Of a DNA stretch of 64,000 nt, positions 1-8,683 are shown one piece after another (position 1 is the stretch's first letter; each line of letters opens with the position of its first letter). The notes under the pieces were generated by a model. The model was not told where the DNA came from. It saw nothing but the letters and a program-made list of their open reading frames with translations, and did not search any database. Source of the stretch: UBA6109 sp035366835 (lineage in GTDB: Bacteria; Desulfobacterota; Syntrophia; Syntrophales; UBA6109); the NCBI GenBank assembly GCA_035366835.1, contig DAOSIS010000003.1, forward strand, positions 62,001 to 126,000, given 5' to 3'. The position numbers and the translations under genes are program-made.

Positions 1-927
1 CGCCGGCTCTATGCGCTGGGTGTCGATTCGATCTTCATTATCGACGACAACTTCCTCGGCGATCGACCGAGGGCAGTGACGCTTGTCACCCGGATTCGGG
101 AATTTGTCCGGTCCGTCGGCGATCGGATTTCTTTCAGTTGTCAGTTCACCATCGATATGGCGCAGGACGAAAACCTCCTTTCGCTGCTTCGCGAGGCCAA
201 TTTCAGGCGTGTTTTCATCGGCATCGAGACCCCCCGGCAGTCGACATTGACGATGGCGGGGAAGCGGCAGAACACGCAGATCGACCTCCTGGATGCCGTT
301 CGCAGGATCCAGTCGCACCATATGATCGTCTGGGGGGCGTTCATCGTGGGATTCGACGATGATGACACGGAGATATTTCAGGAACAGCTGGATTTCATTC
401 AGGCATCATCCATTCCCATCGCGATGGTCGGAATCCTGCAGGCCTTGCCCGGCACGCCTCTTTACGAGCGTGTGCAGCGGCAGGGACGATTGAAGGACGA
501 TGCGGCCGGCGGCATCAGAGGGTCGGCGAATCTGCTTGCCACCTCGAATATCAAACCGCTGCATATGACCGACGAAGACCTTGCAGCAGGTTTTCGATAC
601 CTCGTGACCAGCCTGTACGATGATGACAATTTCGCCGAACGTCTGATCGGCGCCGTCAGGCTGGGGAAGAAGTCTCGAAGCACAGTCAGAGCCAAAATCC
701 ATCAAACGGAATTGCGCATACTGCGCCGGCTTTTTCGCTACTATCTGCTCACTACAGATCCCCGGCGGATGTTCATGTTCCTGAGGGTCGTCTTTGAAAC
801 CCCCCTTCACAACCCCCGCTGTCTGGAAACCGTCTTCATGCACCTCATCGTTTACAAGCATATGAAACAGTTTTACGGAGAGGGCACGTCCGCCGTCCCT
901 CTTGCCCGCTCGAGGAGGATGAAATGA
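1..927 (+). CDS. Radical SAM B12-binding protein with DUF4070-like C-terminus (5' truncated)
   Basis: The reading frame is open from base 1, so the gene begins upstream of the window; at least 308 residues are visible. What remains is the end of the radical SAM barrel and the tail: IIDDNFLGD, FIGIETP, WGAFIVGFDDDD and LPGTPLYERV are the blocks typical of cobalamin-binding radical SAM proteins with a DUF4070 C-terminal domain. The B12 domain and the CxxxCxxC cluster motif must lie upstream. Family members modify lipids, hopanoids or other small molecules; the substrate cannot be told from this part. The stop overlaps the next start (ATGA), so the following small gene is translationally coupled. 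Confidence 0.85.
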   Translation, partial: RRLYALGVDSIFIIDDNFLGDRPRAVTLVTRIREFVRSVGDRISFSCQFTIDMAQDENLLSLLREANFRRVFIGIETPRQSTLTMAGKRQNTQIDLLDAVRRIQSHHMIVWGAFIVGFDDDDTEIFQEQLDFIQASSIPIAMVGILQALPGTPLYERVQRQGRLKDDAAGGIRGSANLLATSNIKPLHMTDEDLAAGFRYLVTSLYDDDNFAERLIGAVRLGKKSRSTVRAKIHQTELRILRRLFRYYLLTTDPRRMFMFLRVVFETPLHNPRCLETVFMHLIVYKHMKQFYGEGTSAVPLARSRRMK

Positions 928-1220
928 GCGTGACGGGAACCGTTTCCGGCAGTCCGGTGACCCGATGCGGATGGAGCCATCCCATCGCCGTATCTGCGGA
1001 CGGCAAGACGGCCGCCACCGGCGGCGACGGAACGCTGCGGCTGTGGGATATCGAGAAGGGTACCTCAGACAGGAGTCTCCAGGCGAACGAAGGTGCCATG
1101 GGCAGGGGATGGGTACCGGCCGTGGCTCTCTCGTCCGATGGTCGGCGCATCCTGACGGGCGGCGGCGACAACACGGTCCGCCTGTGGAACCGCGGGACCG
1201 GAGAAAGGGGTCCGGAATGA
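924..1220 (+). CDS. Short WD40-repeat protein, probable remnant
   Basis: A 98-residue protein containing two recognisable WD40 blades: one ends in GTLRLWDIEKG (about residues 22-49) and the other in NTVRLWNRGTG (about residues 65-95). A working beta-propeller normally needs about seven blades, so this is either a fragment of a larger propeller or a piece that assembles with others. It overlaps the gene before it by ATGA and the gene after it by ATGA, which suggests it is still translated as part of a three-gene unit. No signal peptide or membrane segment is visible. Function unknown. Confidence 0.55.
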   Translation: MSVTGTVSGSPVTRCGWSHPIAVSADGKTAATGGDGTLRLWDIEKGTSDRSLQANEGAMGRGWVPAVALSSDGRRILTGGGDNTVRLWNRGTGERGPE

Positions 1221-2308
1221 AGACGCGCATGATCCGCGCGGCCGTGCTGCGCAGGGCGGGCGGCCCCTTGGAGATCGAATCCCTGGAGATGGAAGGTCCG
1301 CGGGACGACGAGGTCCTGGTGCGCATCGTCGCGTCCGGTATCTGCCGCACCGATATCGACATGCTCGACGGTTGGGCCGCGGCGGACGGGCCGGTGGTAT
1401 TGGGCCATGAAGGCGCCGGCGTGGTGGAGGAGACCGGCGGGAAGGTGAAAGGCGTCCGGCGCGGCGATCATGTCGTGCTCTCCTACCAGTCCTGCGGCCG
1501 CTGCCGGCCGTGCCGCAGCGGCCGTCCCACGGACTGCGATCGCTTCTTTGAGGCGAACTTCGGCTTTCAGCGCCTGGACGGCAGCAACGCCCTGCACCGG
1601 AGCGGCGTTCGCGGACACTTCTTCGGCCAATCCTCCTTTGCGACGCATGCCCTCGCGACCGAACGCAACCTCGTCAAAGTTTCCAGGACCCTGCCCCTGG
1701 ATCGGCTGGCGCCGCTCGGCTGCGGATTGCAGACCGGAGCGGGCACGGTGATGAACTCGCTGGCCGTTCCGGCCGGGGCAAGTCTCGCCGTCTTCGGCAC
1801 GGGCGCGGTCGGCCTGGCCGCGGTCATGGCGGCCCGCATAGCCGGCGCCGACCCGATCATCGGCGTCGACGTCGTGCCCATGCGTCTCAAACTCGCCCGG
1901 GAGCTGGGCGCCGGCCATGTCATCGACAACCGCCGCGGCAGGACCGCCGCACGCATCGCCGCGATCACCGGGAGCGGCGTCGATTATGTGGTGGAGACCA
2001 CCGGCAGCCCGGCGATGCATCGGCTCGCCGTCGACGTGTTGAGTCCCGGCGGCGCCGTGGCGCTGATGACCGGCGAGAGCGGCAGGGAGCTGCCCGGGGG
2101 GCGCAGGACCGTCGGCATCATCCAGGGCGATGCGGTGCCGCAGCGCTTCATCCCCGAACTGATCCGGCTTCACCGGGAGGGACAATTTTCTTTCGACCGC
2201 ATCGAGAAATTCTACGACTTCGGCAGGATCAACCGGGCCATCGCCGATGCACGGAAGGGCCGCGCCGTCAAGCCGGTGCTGCGGATGGGCGAGGTCCGGG
2301 CCGTTTGA
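1217..2308 (+). CDS. Zinc-dependent alcohol dehydrogenase (AdhC/aryl-alcohol type)
   Basis: A 363-residue medium-chain dehydrogenase that should oxidise a primary or aryl alcohol with NAD(P). Visible features: GICRTD with the first catalytic Cys, GHEGAGVV with the catalytic His-Glu pair, the structural zinc lobe CGRCRPCRSGRPTDC, the third catalytic Cys in PLGCGLQTG, and the nucleotide-binding stretch GTGAVGLAAV. The start is the ATG inside the ATGA overlap with the WD40 fragment. An in-frame upstream extension to 965 only shadows the WD40 gene and is rejected. Length fits the class III/aryl alcohol dehydrogenase group. Substrate not determinable. Confidence 0.88.
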   Translation: MKTRMIRAAVLRRAGGPLEIESLEMEGPRDDEVLVRIVASGICRTDIDMLDGWAAADGPVVLGHEGAGVVEETGGKVKGVRRGDHVVLSYQSCGRCRPCRSGRPTDCDRFFEANFGFQRLDGSNALHRSGVRGHFFGQSSFATHALATERNLVKVSRTLPLDRLAPLGCGLQTGAGTVMNSLAVPAGASLAVFGTGAVGLAAVMAARIAGADPIIGVDVVPMRLKLARELGAGHVIDNRRGRTAARIAAITGSGVDYVVETTGSPAMHRLAVDVLSPGGAVALMTGESGRELPGGRRTVGIIQGDAVPQRFIPELIRLHREGQFSFDRIEKFYDFGRINRAIADARKGRAVKPVLRMGEVRAV

Positions 2309-2330
2309 GCCGACAGGAGGCGGATGAGGG

Positions 2331-2903
2331 ATGACCGAACGGTGCGCATGGGCGGGCGCCGACCCCCTTTACCTGAAGTATCACGATGAGGAGTGGGGCG
2401 TTCCCGTGCACGACGACCGCCGTCTCTTCGAGATGCTGGTCCTCGAGGGCGCGCAGGCGGGTCTGAGCTGGCTGACGATCCTCCGGAAGCGGGAAAATTA
2501 CCGCCGGGCCTTTGACGGCTTTGCCGCGGAAACGGTTGCCGCCTATGCGGAGGCGGACATCGGTCGCCTTTTGGCCGACCCCGGCATCGTGCGGAACCGC
2601 TTGAAGATCGAAGCGGCCGTCACGAACGCGCGGAAGGTTCTGGAGATCCGGGAGGAGTTCGGGACCTTCGACGCGTTCATCTGGCGCTACGTCGGTTCCG
2701 TTCCCAGGCAGAACGCCTGGCGTTCACCGGCCGAACTGCCGTCGCGTACGGAAGAGTCGGACCGGATGAGCCGGGATCTGAAGAAGCGCGGCTTCCGCTT
2801 CGTCGGGTCGACGATCTGCTACTCCTTCATGCAGGCCGTCGGCATGGTGAACGATCACCTTGTCGACTGCTTCCGCCACGGGCGGATTCGCCGGATGGGC
2901 TGA
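2331..2903 (+). CDS. tag: DNA-3-methyladenine glycosylase I
   Basis: A 190-residue base-excision glycosylase that removes 3-methyladenine from alkylated DNA. It opens with TERCAWAG and YHDEEWG and contains QAGLSW, all hallmarks of Tag. The zinc-snap ligands are present at Cys5, His18, His176 and Cys180, one residue offset from the E. coli positions. Length is standard. A short GC hairpin without a T-run lies at 2924-2943 just after the stop and may end transcription. The gene is probably co-transcribed with the dehydrogenase 22 bases upstream, although the two have no known functional link. Confidence 0.93.
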   Translation: MTERCAWAGADPLYLKYHDEEWGVPVHDDRRLFEMLVLEGAQAGLSWLTILRKRENYRRAFDGFAAETVAAYAEADIGRLLADPGIVRNRLKIEAAVTNARKVLEIREEFGTFDAFIWRYVGSVPRQNAWRSPAELPSRTEESDRMSRDLKKRGFRFVGSTICYSFMQAVGMVNDHLVDCFRHGRIRRMG

Positions 2904-3105
2904 ACGCGGTCGGATGGATTGCAGCGCAGGAATCCGCCTGCGCCGGAGAAACAACCTGTAGGGGAAACGAAGACCTCCGCGGAAATCGGCCGCGAGCAGA
3001 CGCCGCTGATGATCTTCCTCGGAAAAGACAACCCCATCTATCGGATCAGGTGAACGGGAGGCAATGCTGCTGACAGGATCGTCATCCGCAGGGAGATCCG
3101 CTCCC

Positions 3106-3756
3106 TCAGGGCAGATATTTGATGATGTCCTGCGCGGCCTTGTGGATCGTCGTCTTGAGCGTCACCGTGTCTTCGGAAATGGTGTCGACGGCATAGTGCA
3201 TTTCGTGGACCCCCTCCCACGCGATGGAGCCGGACCGGACATCCCAGATTTGAAAAAACAGTCTCAGATGTGAATATTTCGTCTCGATCATGCGCAGGCC
3301 CAGAAATCCGAACCGCTCCGATGAACCCTGAACAAAATTCATGAGTTTCAACTGCGCCACGTAGCCCGTCTTTGTCGCCTCGCCCACCTTCTGCAGGATG
3401 CCGTGACCGAATATCCCCGTGTTGCGGTACTCATCCGTCATGTGCTTGTAGTCATCTGCGAGTCCGGCCCGATTCAGGGCATTCAGGGTTTCCGGGAGGC
3501 CGACGCATCGTATGGCCGGCCGTTCCTTTTTCAGTACGTCGGCAAATATGAGGGCGAGCGCCTGCTTCTCCTCTTCCTGGCCGGTGATCGTCGACGGCGT
3601 CAGAAATGCGATGCCCTGTTTGGCGAGATCGTCCGCGCTGAGGGAGATCAAATGATGGTCGGTCGAATCATAAATCTGGGGCACAAAGCAGGAATCCAGC
3701 ATGCCCACCATGACCAGGAGCACCAGCCATCCTGATTTCCGAATCGACGTCCTCAT
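3106..3756 (-). CDS. Hypothetical lipoprotein
   Basis: A 216-residue protein with a short basic N-terminus, a hydrophobic stretch and a lipobox ending in MLDSC, so it is most likely an outer-membrane or periplasmic lipoprotein. The middle reads like a TolB/CsgG-type nucleotide-free fold (a FLTPSTITGQEEE segment, then QIWDVRSGSIAWEG, the strand-turn seen when such proteins compare with the total of a run), but I do not recognise the family with confidence. The ATG at 3756 is preferred to the in-frame TTG one codon upstream because GGAGGG lies at better spacing. It follows the DUF3108 gene by 20 bases on the same strand and is probably in an operon with it. Confidence 0.7.
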   Translation of the reverse strand: MRTSIRKSGWLVLLVMVGMLDSCFVPQIYDSTDHHLISLSADDLAKQGIAFLTPSTITGQEEEKQALALIFADVLKKERPAIRCVGLPETLNALNRAGLADDYKHMTDEYRNTGIFGHGILQKVGEATKTGYVAQLKLMNFVQGSSERFGFLGLRMIETKYSHLRLFFQIWDVRSGSIAWEGVHEMHYAVDTISEDTVTLKTTIHKAAQDIIKYLP

Positions 3757-3776
3757 CAACCTTCCCTCCGCGGAGG

Positions 3777-4562
3777 CTATCTCACCCGAGCATCGTCATG
3801 GGACGGCCTGTACGCATACTCGATCAGATCGGCATTGATGGAGCCGATGATGACCTTGCTTTTCATCCGGACCATCATCTTGCGGCTGTCGTCGGTCAGC
3901 CAGAAGTAGATGTCCCCTTTTCTTCGAAAAATCCCCTCGAATTTGAAGTGCGGCTTGACGACGATCGTGTCGAAGGCGCCTGCCGGCGTCTCGATGCGTT
4001 CTCTGCGGAGGATCTGGACGTGGACCTCCCACAGCTTCTTGTCGTCGAAGACGTCGAAGGCAATCGCCTTCCCGACCGCCAGCTCCTTCGTCCGGAAGTA
4101 GTAGTAGGCGGAAAGGGAGTCGGAGACGAAGGCCGGGATGTCGCAGATCGAGACTTCGCCGTTCTTCGTAAACGTCGCCTTGCGCTCGGCATAGTCAAAA
4201 ATGATTTCCTTATCGCTCCGGTACGTGCCCTCTTCCTGGCGAACCACGTACTTGTAGGAAGCGAGCGTGTCCGCAAGGACGAGGGAATGAATCCTGTCCC
4301 GCACCGGGTAGAAGGCATCGACAAACTGATTCGACGTCGTGACGGCGGAAATGCCGTACATCTTCTTCCCCCCAAGATATAGGGCATCCGAGGTATCCAG
4401 CACCGTCATTCCTGCCGGAATACCCAGCCAGGACAGTTTGAACACGAGGTGTTCCCCCTTCCAGAATACCGGCGGAGAGGCAGTCGGCTCTGCCGCGGCG
4501 TCGGCCGAGAGGATGAAAACGGCCAGCATGCAGAGCAAAGTCTTGTTCCGGAAACCTCCCAC
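3777..4562 (-). CDS. DUF3108 domain exported protein
   Basis: A 261-residue protein with a cleavable-type signal sequence (LLCMLAVFILSADAAAEP). The mature part begins with WKGEHLVFKLSWLGIPAG, the characteristic opening of DUF3108 proteins, and continues with SYKYVVRQEEGTYRSD and ends with a beta-rich half containing VVKPHFKFEG and FWLTDDSRKMMVRMKS. DUF3108 proteins are periplasmic or outer-membrane-associated beta proteins of unknown role, often near lipoproteins. The start is a GTG with AGGAGG five bases upstream; an ATG two bases earlier is out of frame. Lies directly upstream of the lipoprotein gene on the minus strand. Confidence 0.85.
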   Translation of the reverse strand: MGGFRNKTLLCMLAVFILSADAAAEPTASPPVFWKGEHLVFKLSWLGIPAGMTVLDTSDALYLGGKKMYGISAVTTSNQFVDAFYPVRDRIHSLVLADTLASYKYVVRQEEGTYRSDKEIIFDYAERKATFTKNGEVSICDIPAFVSDSLSAYYYFRTKELAVGKAIAFDVFDDKKLWEVHVQILRRERIETPAGAFDTIVVKPHFKFEGIFRRKGDIYFWLTDDSRKMMVRMKSKVIIGSINADLIEYAYRPSHDDARVR

Positions 4563-5025
4563 ATTGACCTCCTGGCCGGTGACTCCTTCAGGAATCCCGT
4601 TTCCGGAGCCATGATCGGAGGGGCGTCTTCCCCACCTCTGCTCTCCGCAGTCATTCTCTCAAGATCCTGTGGAACGAACCTCCCGCATGCAAAGAGGATT
4701 GCTGTCCTGATGGTACCGGTTCGGGAGCGGCGTTGCCACCGGGGATTGGCTGATAGGGGGGATCAAAGTCTCTTATATTGCGGTCAGCAAAAGGAGTGCC
4801 GGGCGGTCTCACGCCGCTCCTAGGGAATTTCGAAGACGAAATTGAGCGCCTTCCTGATGGACGCATGGGAGGAGGATGATTAAAAAAAGACCTGCGCGGG
4901 ACCGCTGCCCCGGGAACCGCGGCAAACACCGGATTTCGAGGGCCGCCTGGTCAGGAACCATGAGATCCACCGTCACGTCTGATGGCGTCGCTGCACATGA
5001 ACCGGCAAATCATGGAGGAAATCTG
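4563..5025. other. Intergenic region between divergent genes
   Basis: 463 bases between the minus-strand DUF3108 gene and the plus-strand zinc-ribbon gene. It must hold at least one promoter in each direction, but I find no pair of -35 and -10 boxes with normal spacing and no strong hairpin. An in-frame upstream start for the zinc-ribbon gene at 4876 has a purine-rich site directly abutting the ATG and gives a low-complexity leader peptide, so I treat it as non-coding. Confidence 0.5.
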
Positions 5026-5238
5026 ATGAAGAACTCGGCACCCCTGAAATGTCCCCGCTGCAACAAGAACATGACCCGCGAGACCTTTTACACCGACTTC
5101 GAAAAGTTCTCCGGATGGAGATGCATCATGTGCGGGGAGGTGATGGACCCCGTTATCCTGGGCAATCGGCGGCTGACGAGGCCGGGCCATGCGGCAATCG
5201 TCTCGCCGGGAGGATCTTCTTCGTCCCCGTTCGCATAG
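5026..5238 (+). CDS. Small zinc-ribbon protein
   Basis: A 70-residue protein with two CxxC knuckles: CPRCNK near residues 9-14 and CIMCGE near residues 33-38, the arrangement of a rubredoxin/zinc-ribbon fold. No transmembrane segment. The ATG at 5026 is preceded by GGAGGAA with five bases of spacing. Proteins of this size and pattern are common in anaerobic deltaproteobacteria and have no assigned role; metal binding is inferred. The last third (GGSSSSPFA) is likely disordered. Confidence 0.55.
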   Translation: MKNSAPLKCPRCNKNMTRETFYTDFEKFSGWRCIMCGEVMDPVILGNRRLTRPGHAAIVSPGGSSSSPFA

Positions 5239-5275
5239 GGGACGCCGCAGGACCGTTCGAAAAGCCCCCTCGTCT

Positions 5276-6775
5276 TCAGCCGTCATGCGGCGGAGAATCC
5301 GGACCTCTGCGGTGGGACCGGTTACCGACGGCCCGCGAGACGGCCGCGATCACCGTTTTCAGGGTCTTGATCCGGGCGTACAGCTTGTTCTCGCCCTCGA
5401 CGATCGTCCATGGGGCGTGGCCGGTGGACGTGCGCTCGATCATGTCGGAAACGGCGCCGTAATAGTCGTCCCAGCGGTCGCGGTTCCGCCAGTCCTCCTC
5501 CGTGATCTTCCAGCGCTTGAACGGCGATTCCTCGCGGAGCTTGAACCGCCGGATCTGCTCGTCCTTGGAGATGTGGATCCAGAACTTGACGAGGACCGTG
5601 CCGAATGCCCCAAGCTCGGCCTCGAACTCGTTGATCTCCCGGTAGGCCCGATCCCATTCCGCCGGCTTCGCGAATCCCTCGACGCGCTCCACCAGGACCC
5701 GCCCGTACCAGGACCGGTCGAAGACCGTGATGTGGCCGGCCTTGGGCAGATCGCGCCAGAACCTCCAGAGGAAGTGATGAGCGCCCTCTTCGCCCGCGGG
5801 CGCGCCGACGGGGATCACCTGGAAACCGCGGTTGTCGAGACCGGTGACGAGGCGCTTGATGTTCCCCCCCTTGCCCGAGGCGTCCCATCCTTCGTAGACG
5901 ATGACGACCGGGATGCGCCGCGGATGAAGCAGGTGTTCGAGCCTCAGCAGCTCCTTCTGCAGTTTCGGCAGCTTTTCCTCGTAGGTTTCCCGGTCCAGTG
6001 ACGGGGTCAGGTCGACGGCGTCGAGGGGGCCTTTGCCGCGACGGACCGCGGGCGTCTTGGGAGGCCTGGCCTTTGCGGCCGATTCCCTGCGCTTCAGGGC
6101 CTTCTCGATCGCCTCGGCGAGGGTCCTGGCGATGCAGAGGCTCGCGCTGCGGGGATCGTGCGTGGGCACGGCCGTCCAGGGCGCACAATCGCTGGAGGTG
6201 GCCCGCAGCATGCGTTCGACGCGGCGCAGGATCTTGTCGTACTTGCGGTTTTCCCGCCAATCCGCCTTGGTGACGATCCAAGACAGGGCGGGGTCCTTCT
6301 CCAGTTTCCGGAAGCGCTTTCCCTGCTCCTGTTTGCTGATGTGCAGCCAGTACTTGACGAGGACTGCCCCGTCGTCCGTCATCTTGCGCTCGAAGAGGCG
6401 GGTGCGCTCGTACCACTCTTCCGCTTCCGACTTGGGACCGGGTATGAGCTGGTACCAGCTGCGATCGTAGATGCCGAACGCCCCGTGCGGCGGCAGGGCC
6501 TGCCAGAACCGCCAGAAGGGCGGCCGCAGGACCTCGTCGGGGCTGGGGTCGTTGAACATGCGTACGCGGTAGCCTCTGGGGTCCAGCGGCGCCAGGAGCC
6601 GCGTGATGGCGGTGCCGACGCCGCAGGCGCGCCATCCCTCGAAGACAATGATGACGGGGATGCATGCCTCGCGGACGCGCCGCTGCAGTGCGCCGAGCCT
6701 GAGGTCGAGCTCCTGGTGGGCAAGCCGGAAATCCTCCTTGGACATCTCCACGCTGAGATTGATCGTTTCGAGCAT
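5276..6775 (-). CDS. pap: Polyphosphate:AMP phosphotransferase (two-domain PPK2)
   Basis: A 499-residue tandem PPK2 protein that makes ADP from AMP using polyphosphate. The second domain has an intact Walker A (EGWDASGKGG, residues 295-304) and Walker B-like VFDRSWYGRV (351-360). The first domain has the degenerate equivalent EGWRACGVGT (46-55) and IYDRSWYQL (102-110), so it is probably structural or regulatory, as in class II PPK2 enzymes. A basic linker (about residues 225-250) joins them. The start has AGGAGGAG five bases upstream and a matching promoter is visible at 6805-6833. Confidence 0.9.
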   Translation of the reverse strand: MLETINLSVEMSKEDFRLAHQELDLRLGALQRRVREACIPVIIVFEGWRACGVGTAITRLLAPLDPRGYRVRMFNDPSPDEVLRPPFWRFWQALPPHGAFGIYDRSWYQLIPGPKSEAEEWYERTRLFERKMTDDGAVLVKYWLHISKQEQGKRFRKLEKDPALSWIVTKADWRENRKYDKILRRVERMLRATSSDCAPWTAVPTHDPRSASLCIARTLAEAIEKALKRRESAAKARPPKTPAVRRGKGPLDAVDLTPSLDRETYEEKLPKLQKELLRLEHLLHPRRIPVVIVYEGWDASGKGGNIKRLVTGLDNRGFQVIPVGAPAGEEGAHHFLWRFWRDLPKAGHITVFDRSWYGRVLVERVEGFAKPAEWDRAYREINEFEAELGAFGTVLVKFWIHISKDEQIRRFKLREESPFKRWKITEEDWRNRDRWDDYYGAVSDMIERTSTGHAPWTIVEGENKLYARIKTLKTVIAAVSRAVGNRSHRRGPDSPPHDG

Positions 6776-6804
6776 GGCGGCTCCTCCTGGAATCCAGCAT
6801 GCCG

Positions 6805-6833
6805 AGGATACGCGCGGGCCGCCGCAGAGTCAA
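6805..6833 (-). promoter_or_regulatory. Sigma70-type promoter of the PPK2 gene
   Basis: On the minus strand a -35 TTGACT (6828-6833) and a -10 TATCCT (6805-6810) are separated by 17 bases. Transcription would start near 6798, giving a leader of about 20 bases that carries the ribosome binding site of the PPK2 gene. Confidence 0.55.
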
Positions 6834-6921
6834 CCTCCAAAATGGCGGCATTTCCCACCGGAGGGCTTCAAATCTGACGGTACCTGTGGTAGACGTGGGC
6901 GCGGCCTCGGAGGGCGCGCCC

Positions 6922-8583
6922 ATGCATGGCATTCTTCCGGAAATCGGTGTTGCGATTCTGGCGGCTACGGCCTTGGGTTTTCTCTTCCAGTTCTTCCGGC
7001 AGCCGGTCATTCTGGGCTATCTCGTCGCCGGCGCCGTGATCGGACCGGGGATCGGCTTCGGATTCGTTTCCAGTGCCGAGAATATCGAGGTCATCTCGGA
7101 AATCGGATTGATCCTCCTACTGTTCATCATCGGCCTCGAGCTGAATCCCGCCAAGCTTCTCTCGGCGGGCAGGCAGCTGATCTACGCCGGGGTCGGCCAG
7201 TTTCTCCTGTGCGTCCTCATCGGAACGGCCTTCTTCATGTTCCTGGGATACGGCCTGGGCAACGGGCGCATCGATGCCCTCTATCTGTCCATGTTCTGCG
7301 CGCTGAGCAGCACGGCCATCGTCGTCAAGCTCCTCTACGACAAATTCGAGCTGGATACGCTGCCCGGCCGCATCACCCTCGGCGTGCTCATCTTCCAGGA
7401 TCTCTGGGCGATCCTGATCCTGGCGCTGCAGCCCCATTTCACGAACCCGAAGATTCTCCTGGTCGTCCTCGCCCTGGGCAAGAGCGGAGCGCTCCTTGCC
7501 ATCGGGTATCTCCTCAGCAAGTATCTCCTGCGCTGGATCTTCGGGAAGATCTCGAAGACGCCGGAAATGGTCGTGGCCATGTCCATCGCCTGGTGCGCCT
7601 TCATGGCGGGGACGGGGTCCTGGATCGGACTGTCCATGGAGATGGGGGCGCTGATCGCCGGGGTCGCGATCTCGACCTTTCCCTACAGCGTCCATGTCAC
7701 GGCCAAGGTCCTCCCGCTGCGGGATTTTTTCCTGACCCTCTTCTTCCTCTCCATCGGAATGAAGATTCCCATGCCGGACGCCTCCCTGCTGATCATGGCC
7801 GTCGTCATCGTCCTCTTCGTCATCGTCTCCCGCTTCCTGACGGTCTATCCGCTTCTTTCCGTGGCCGGAAGCGGGCGGCGCACGAGCTTCATCGCCAGCC
7901 TCAACCTTGCCCAGATCAGCGAATTCTCCCTGGTCGTCGCCGCCCTCGGGGTCGGCCTCGGCCACATCGAGCAGCGCATGATGTCCCTGATCATCTACGC
8001 CATGGCGATCACGTCGGTGCTGGCCTCCTATTTCATCAACGGCAATCACAGGGCGTACCTGGCCTTCGATCGTCTCCTCGTCAGAATGGGATTTCCGTCG
8101 AAGGCCAGGGAAACGGCGGCCGGGGAGATCGGCGGCCGTTATCCCGTCGTGCTGCTCGGATTTCACAGGAGCGCCCGGGCCTTCATCGACCGGATCGAGG
8201 CGGTCGCGCCCGATCTCCTGAAAAAGATTCTGGTCATCGATTTCAATCTCGAAGTCCTGAAGGAGCTGAACGACCGGAACGTGAAGGGCGTCTTCGGCGA
8301 CATCGGCAGCATGGACACCCTGGAGCACGCCCATGTCGCCGAGGCGGAGATCATCCTTTCCACCATCCCCGACATGCTCCTGAAGGGAACGAACAATGCG
8401 TCCATCGTGGCGACCTGCCGCGCCGTGGCGCCGAACGCGGTGATCGTGGCCACGGCCGACTCGGCGGATCAGGTCGAGGCCCTGAAGGCAAGCGGGGCGA
8501 ACGAAGTGCTCCTCCCCTACAGCCTGATCGGGGATCACCTGGCGCGTTTTGTGGAAGAGACGTTCCGCGGCGCGAAGGCGTGA
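6922..8583 (+). CDS. CPA2 cation:proton antiporter with RCK domain (KefB type)
   Basis: A 553-residue inner-membrane protein. Residues 1 to about 385 are a dozen hydrophobic helices with CPA2 hallmarks (QPVILGYLVAG, IGLILLLFIIGLEL, ALSSTAIVVKLL, EMGALIAGVAIS, SLNLAQISEFSLV). Residues about 405-545 form a TrkA-N/RCK-like cytosolic domain that would bind a nucleotide and gate K+ or Na+ exchange for protons. The usual GxGxxG of the RCK Rossmann fold reads LLGFHRSA here, so ligand binding may differ. Start chosen at the ATG preceded by GGAGG; the upstream in-frame extension lies in the intergenic region. Confidence 0.88.
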   Translation: MHGILPEIGVAILAATALGFLFQFFRQPVILGYLVAGAVIGPGIGFGFVSSAENIEVISEIGLILLLFIIGLELNPAKLLSAGRQLIYAGVGQFLLCVLIGTAFFMFLGYGLGNGRIDALYLSMFCALSSTAIVVKLLYDKFELDTLPGRITLGVLIFQDLWAILILALQPHFTNPKILLVVLALGKSGALLAIGYLLSKYLLRWIFGKISKTPEMVVAMSIAWCAFMAGTGSWIGLSMEMGALIAGVAISTFPYSVHVTAKVLPLRDFFLTLFFLSIGMKIPMPDASLLIMAVVIVLFVIVSRFLTVYPLLSVAGSGRRTSFIASLNLAQISEFSLVVAALGVGLGHIEQRMMSLIIYAMAITSVLASYFINGNHRAYLAFDRLLVRMGFPSKARETAAGEIGGRYPVVLLGFHRSARAFIDRIEAVAPDLLKKILVIDFNLEVLKELNDRNVKGVFGDIGSMDTLEHAHVAEAEIILSTIPDMLLKGTNNASIVATCRAVAPNAVIVATADSADQVEALKASGANEVLLPYSLIGDHLARFVEETFRGAKA

Positions 8584-8683
8584 ACCCGATGAGAAACCCC
8601 TGGTCCCGCCTGCCGGGGCGGTCGCCGCTTTTCTTCATCAGGCATCAAGGACAGGCGTCCGGAAAAGGAGAAGCCCCCATTTC

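Noticed and set aside
965..1216. Upstream extension of the alcohol dehydrogenase frame
   Set aside because: It only shadows the WD40 fragment in another frame; the ATGA-coupled ATG at 1217 gives the normal family N-terminus.
2924..2943. Hairpin after tag as a firm terminator
   Set aside because: Seven-base stem without a T-run; mentioned with the gene but not strong enough to list as a separate terminator.
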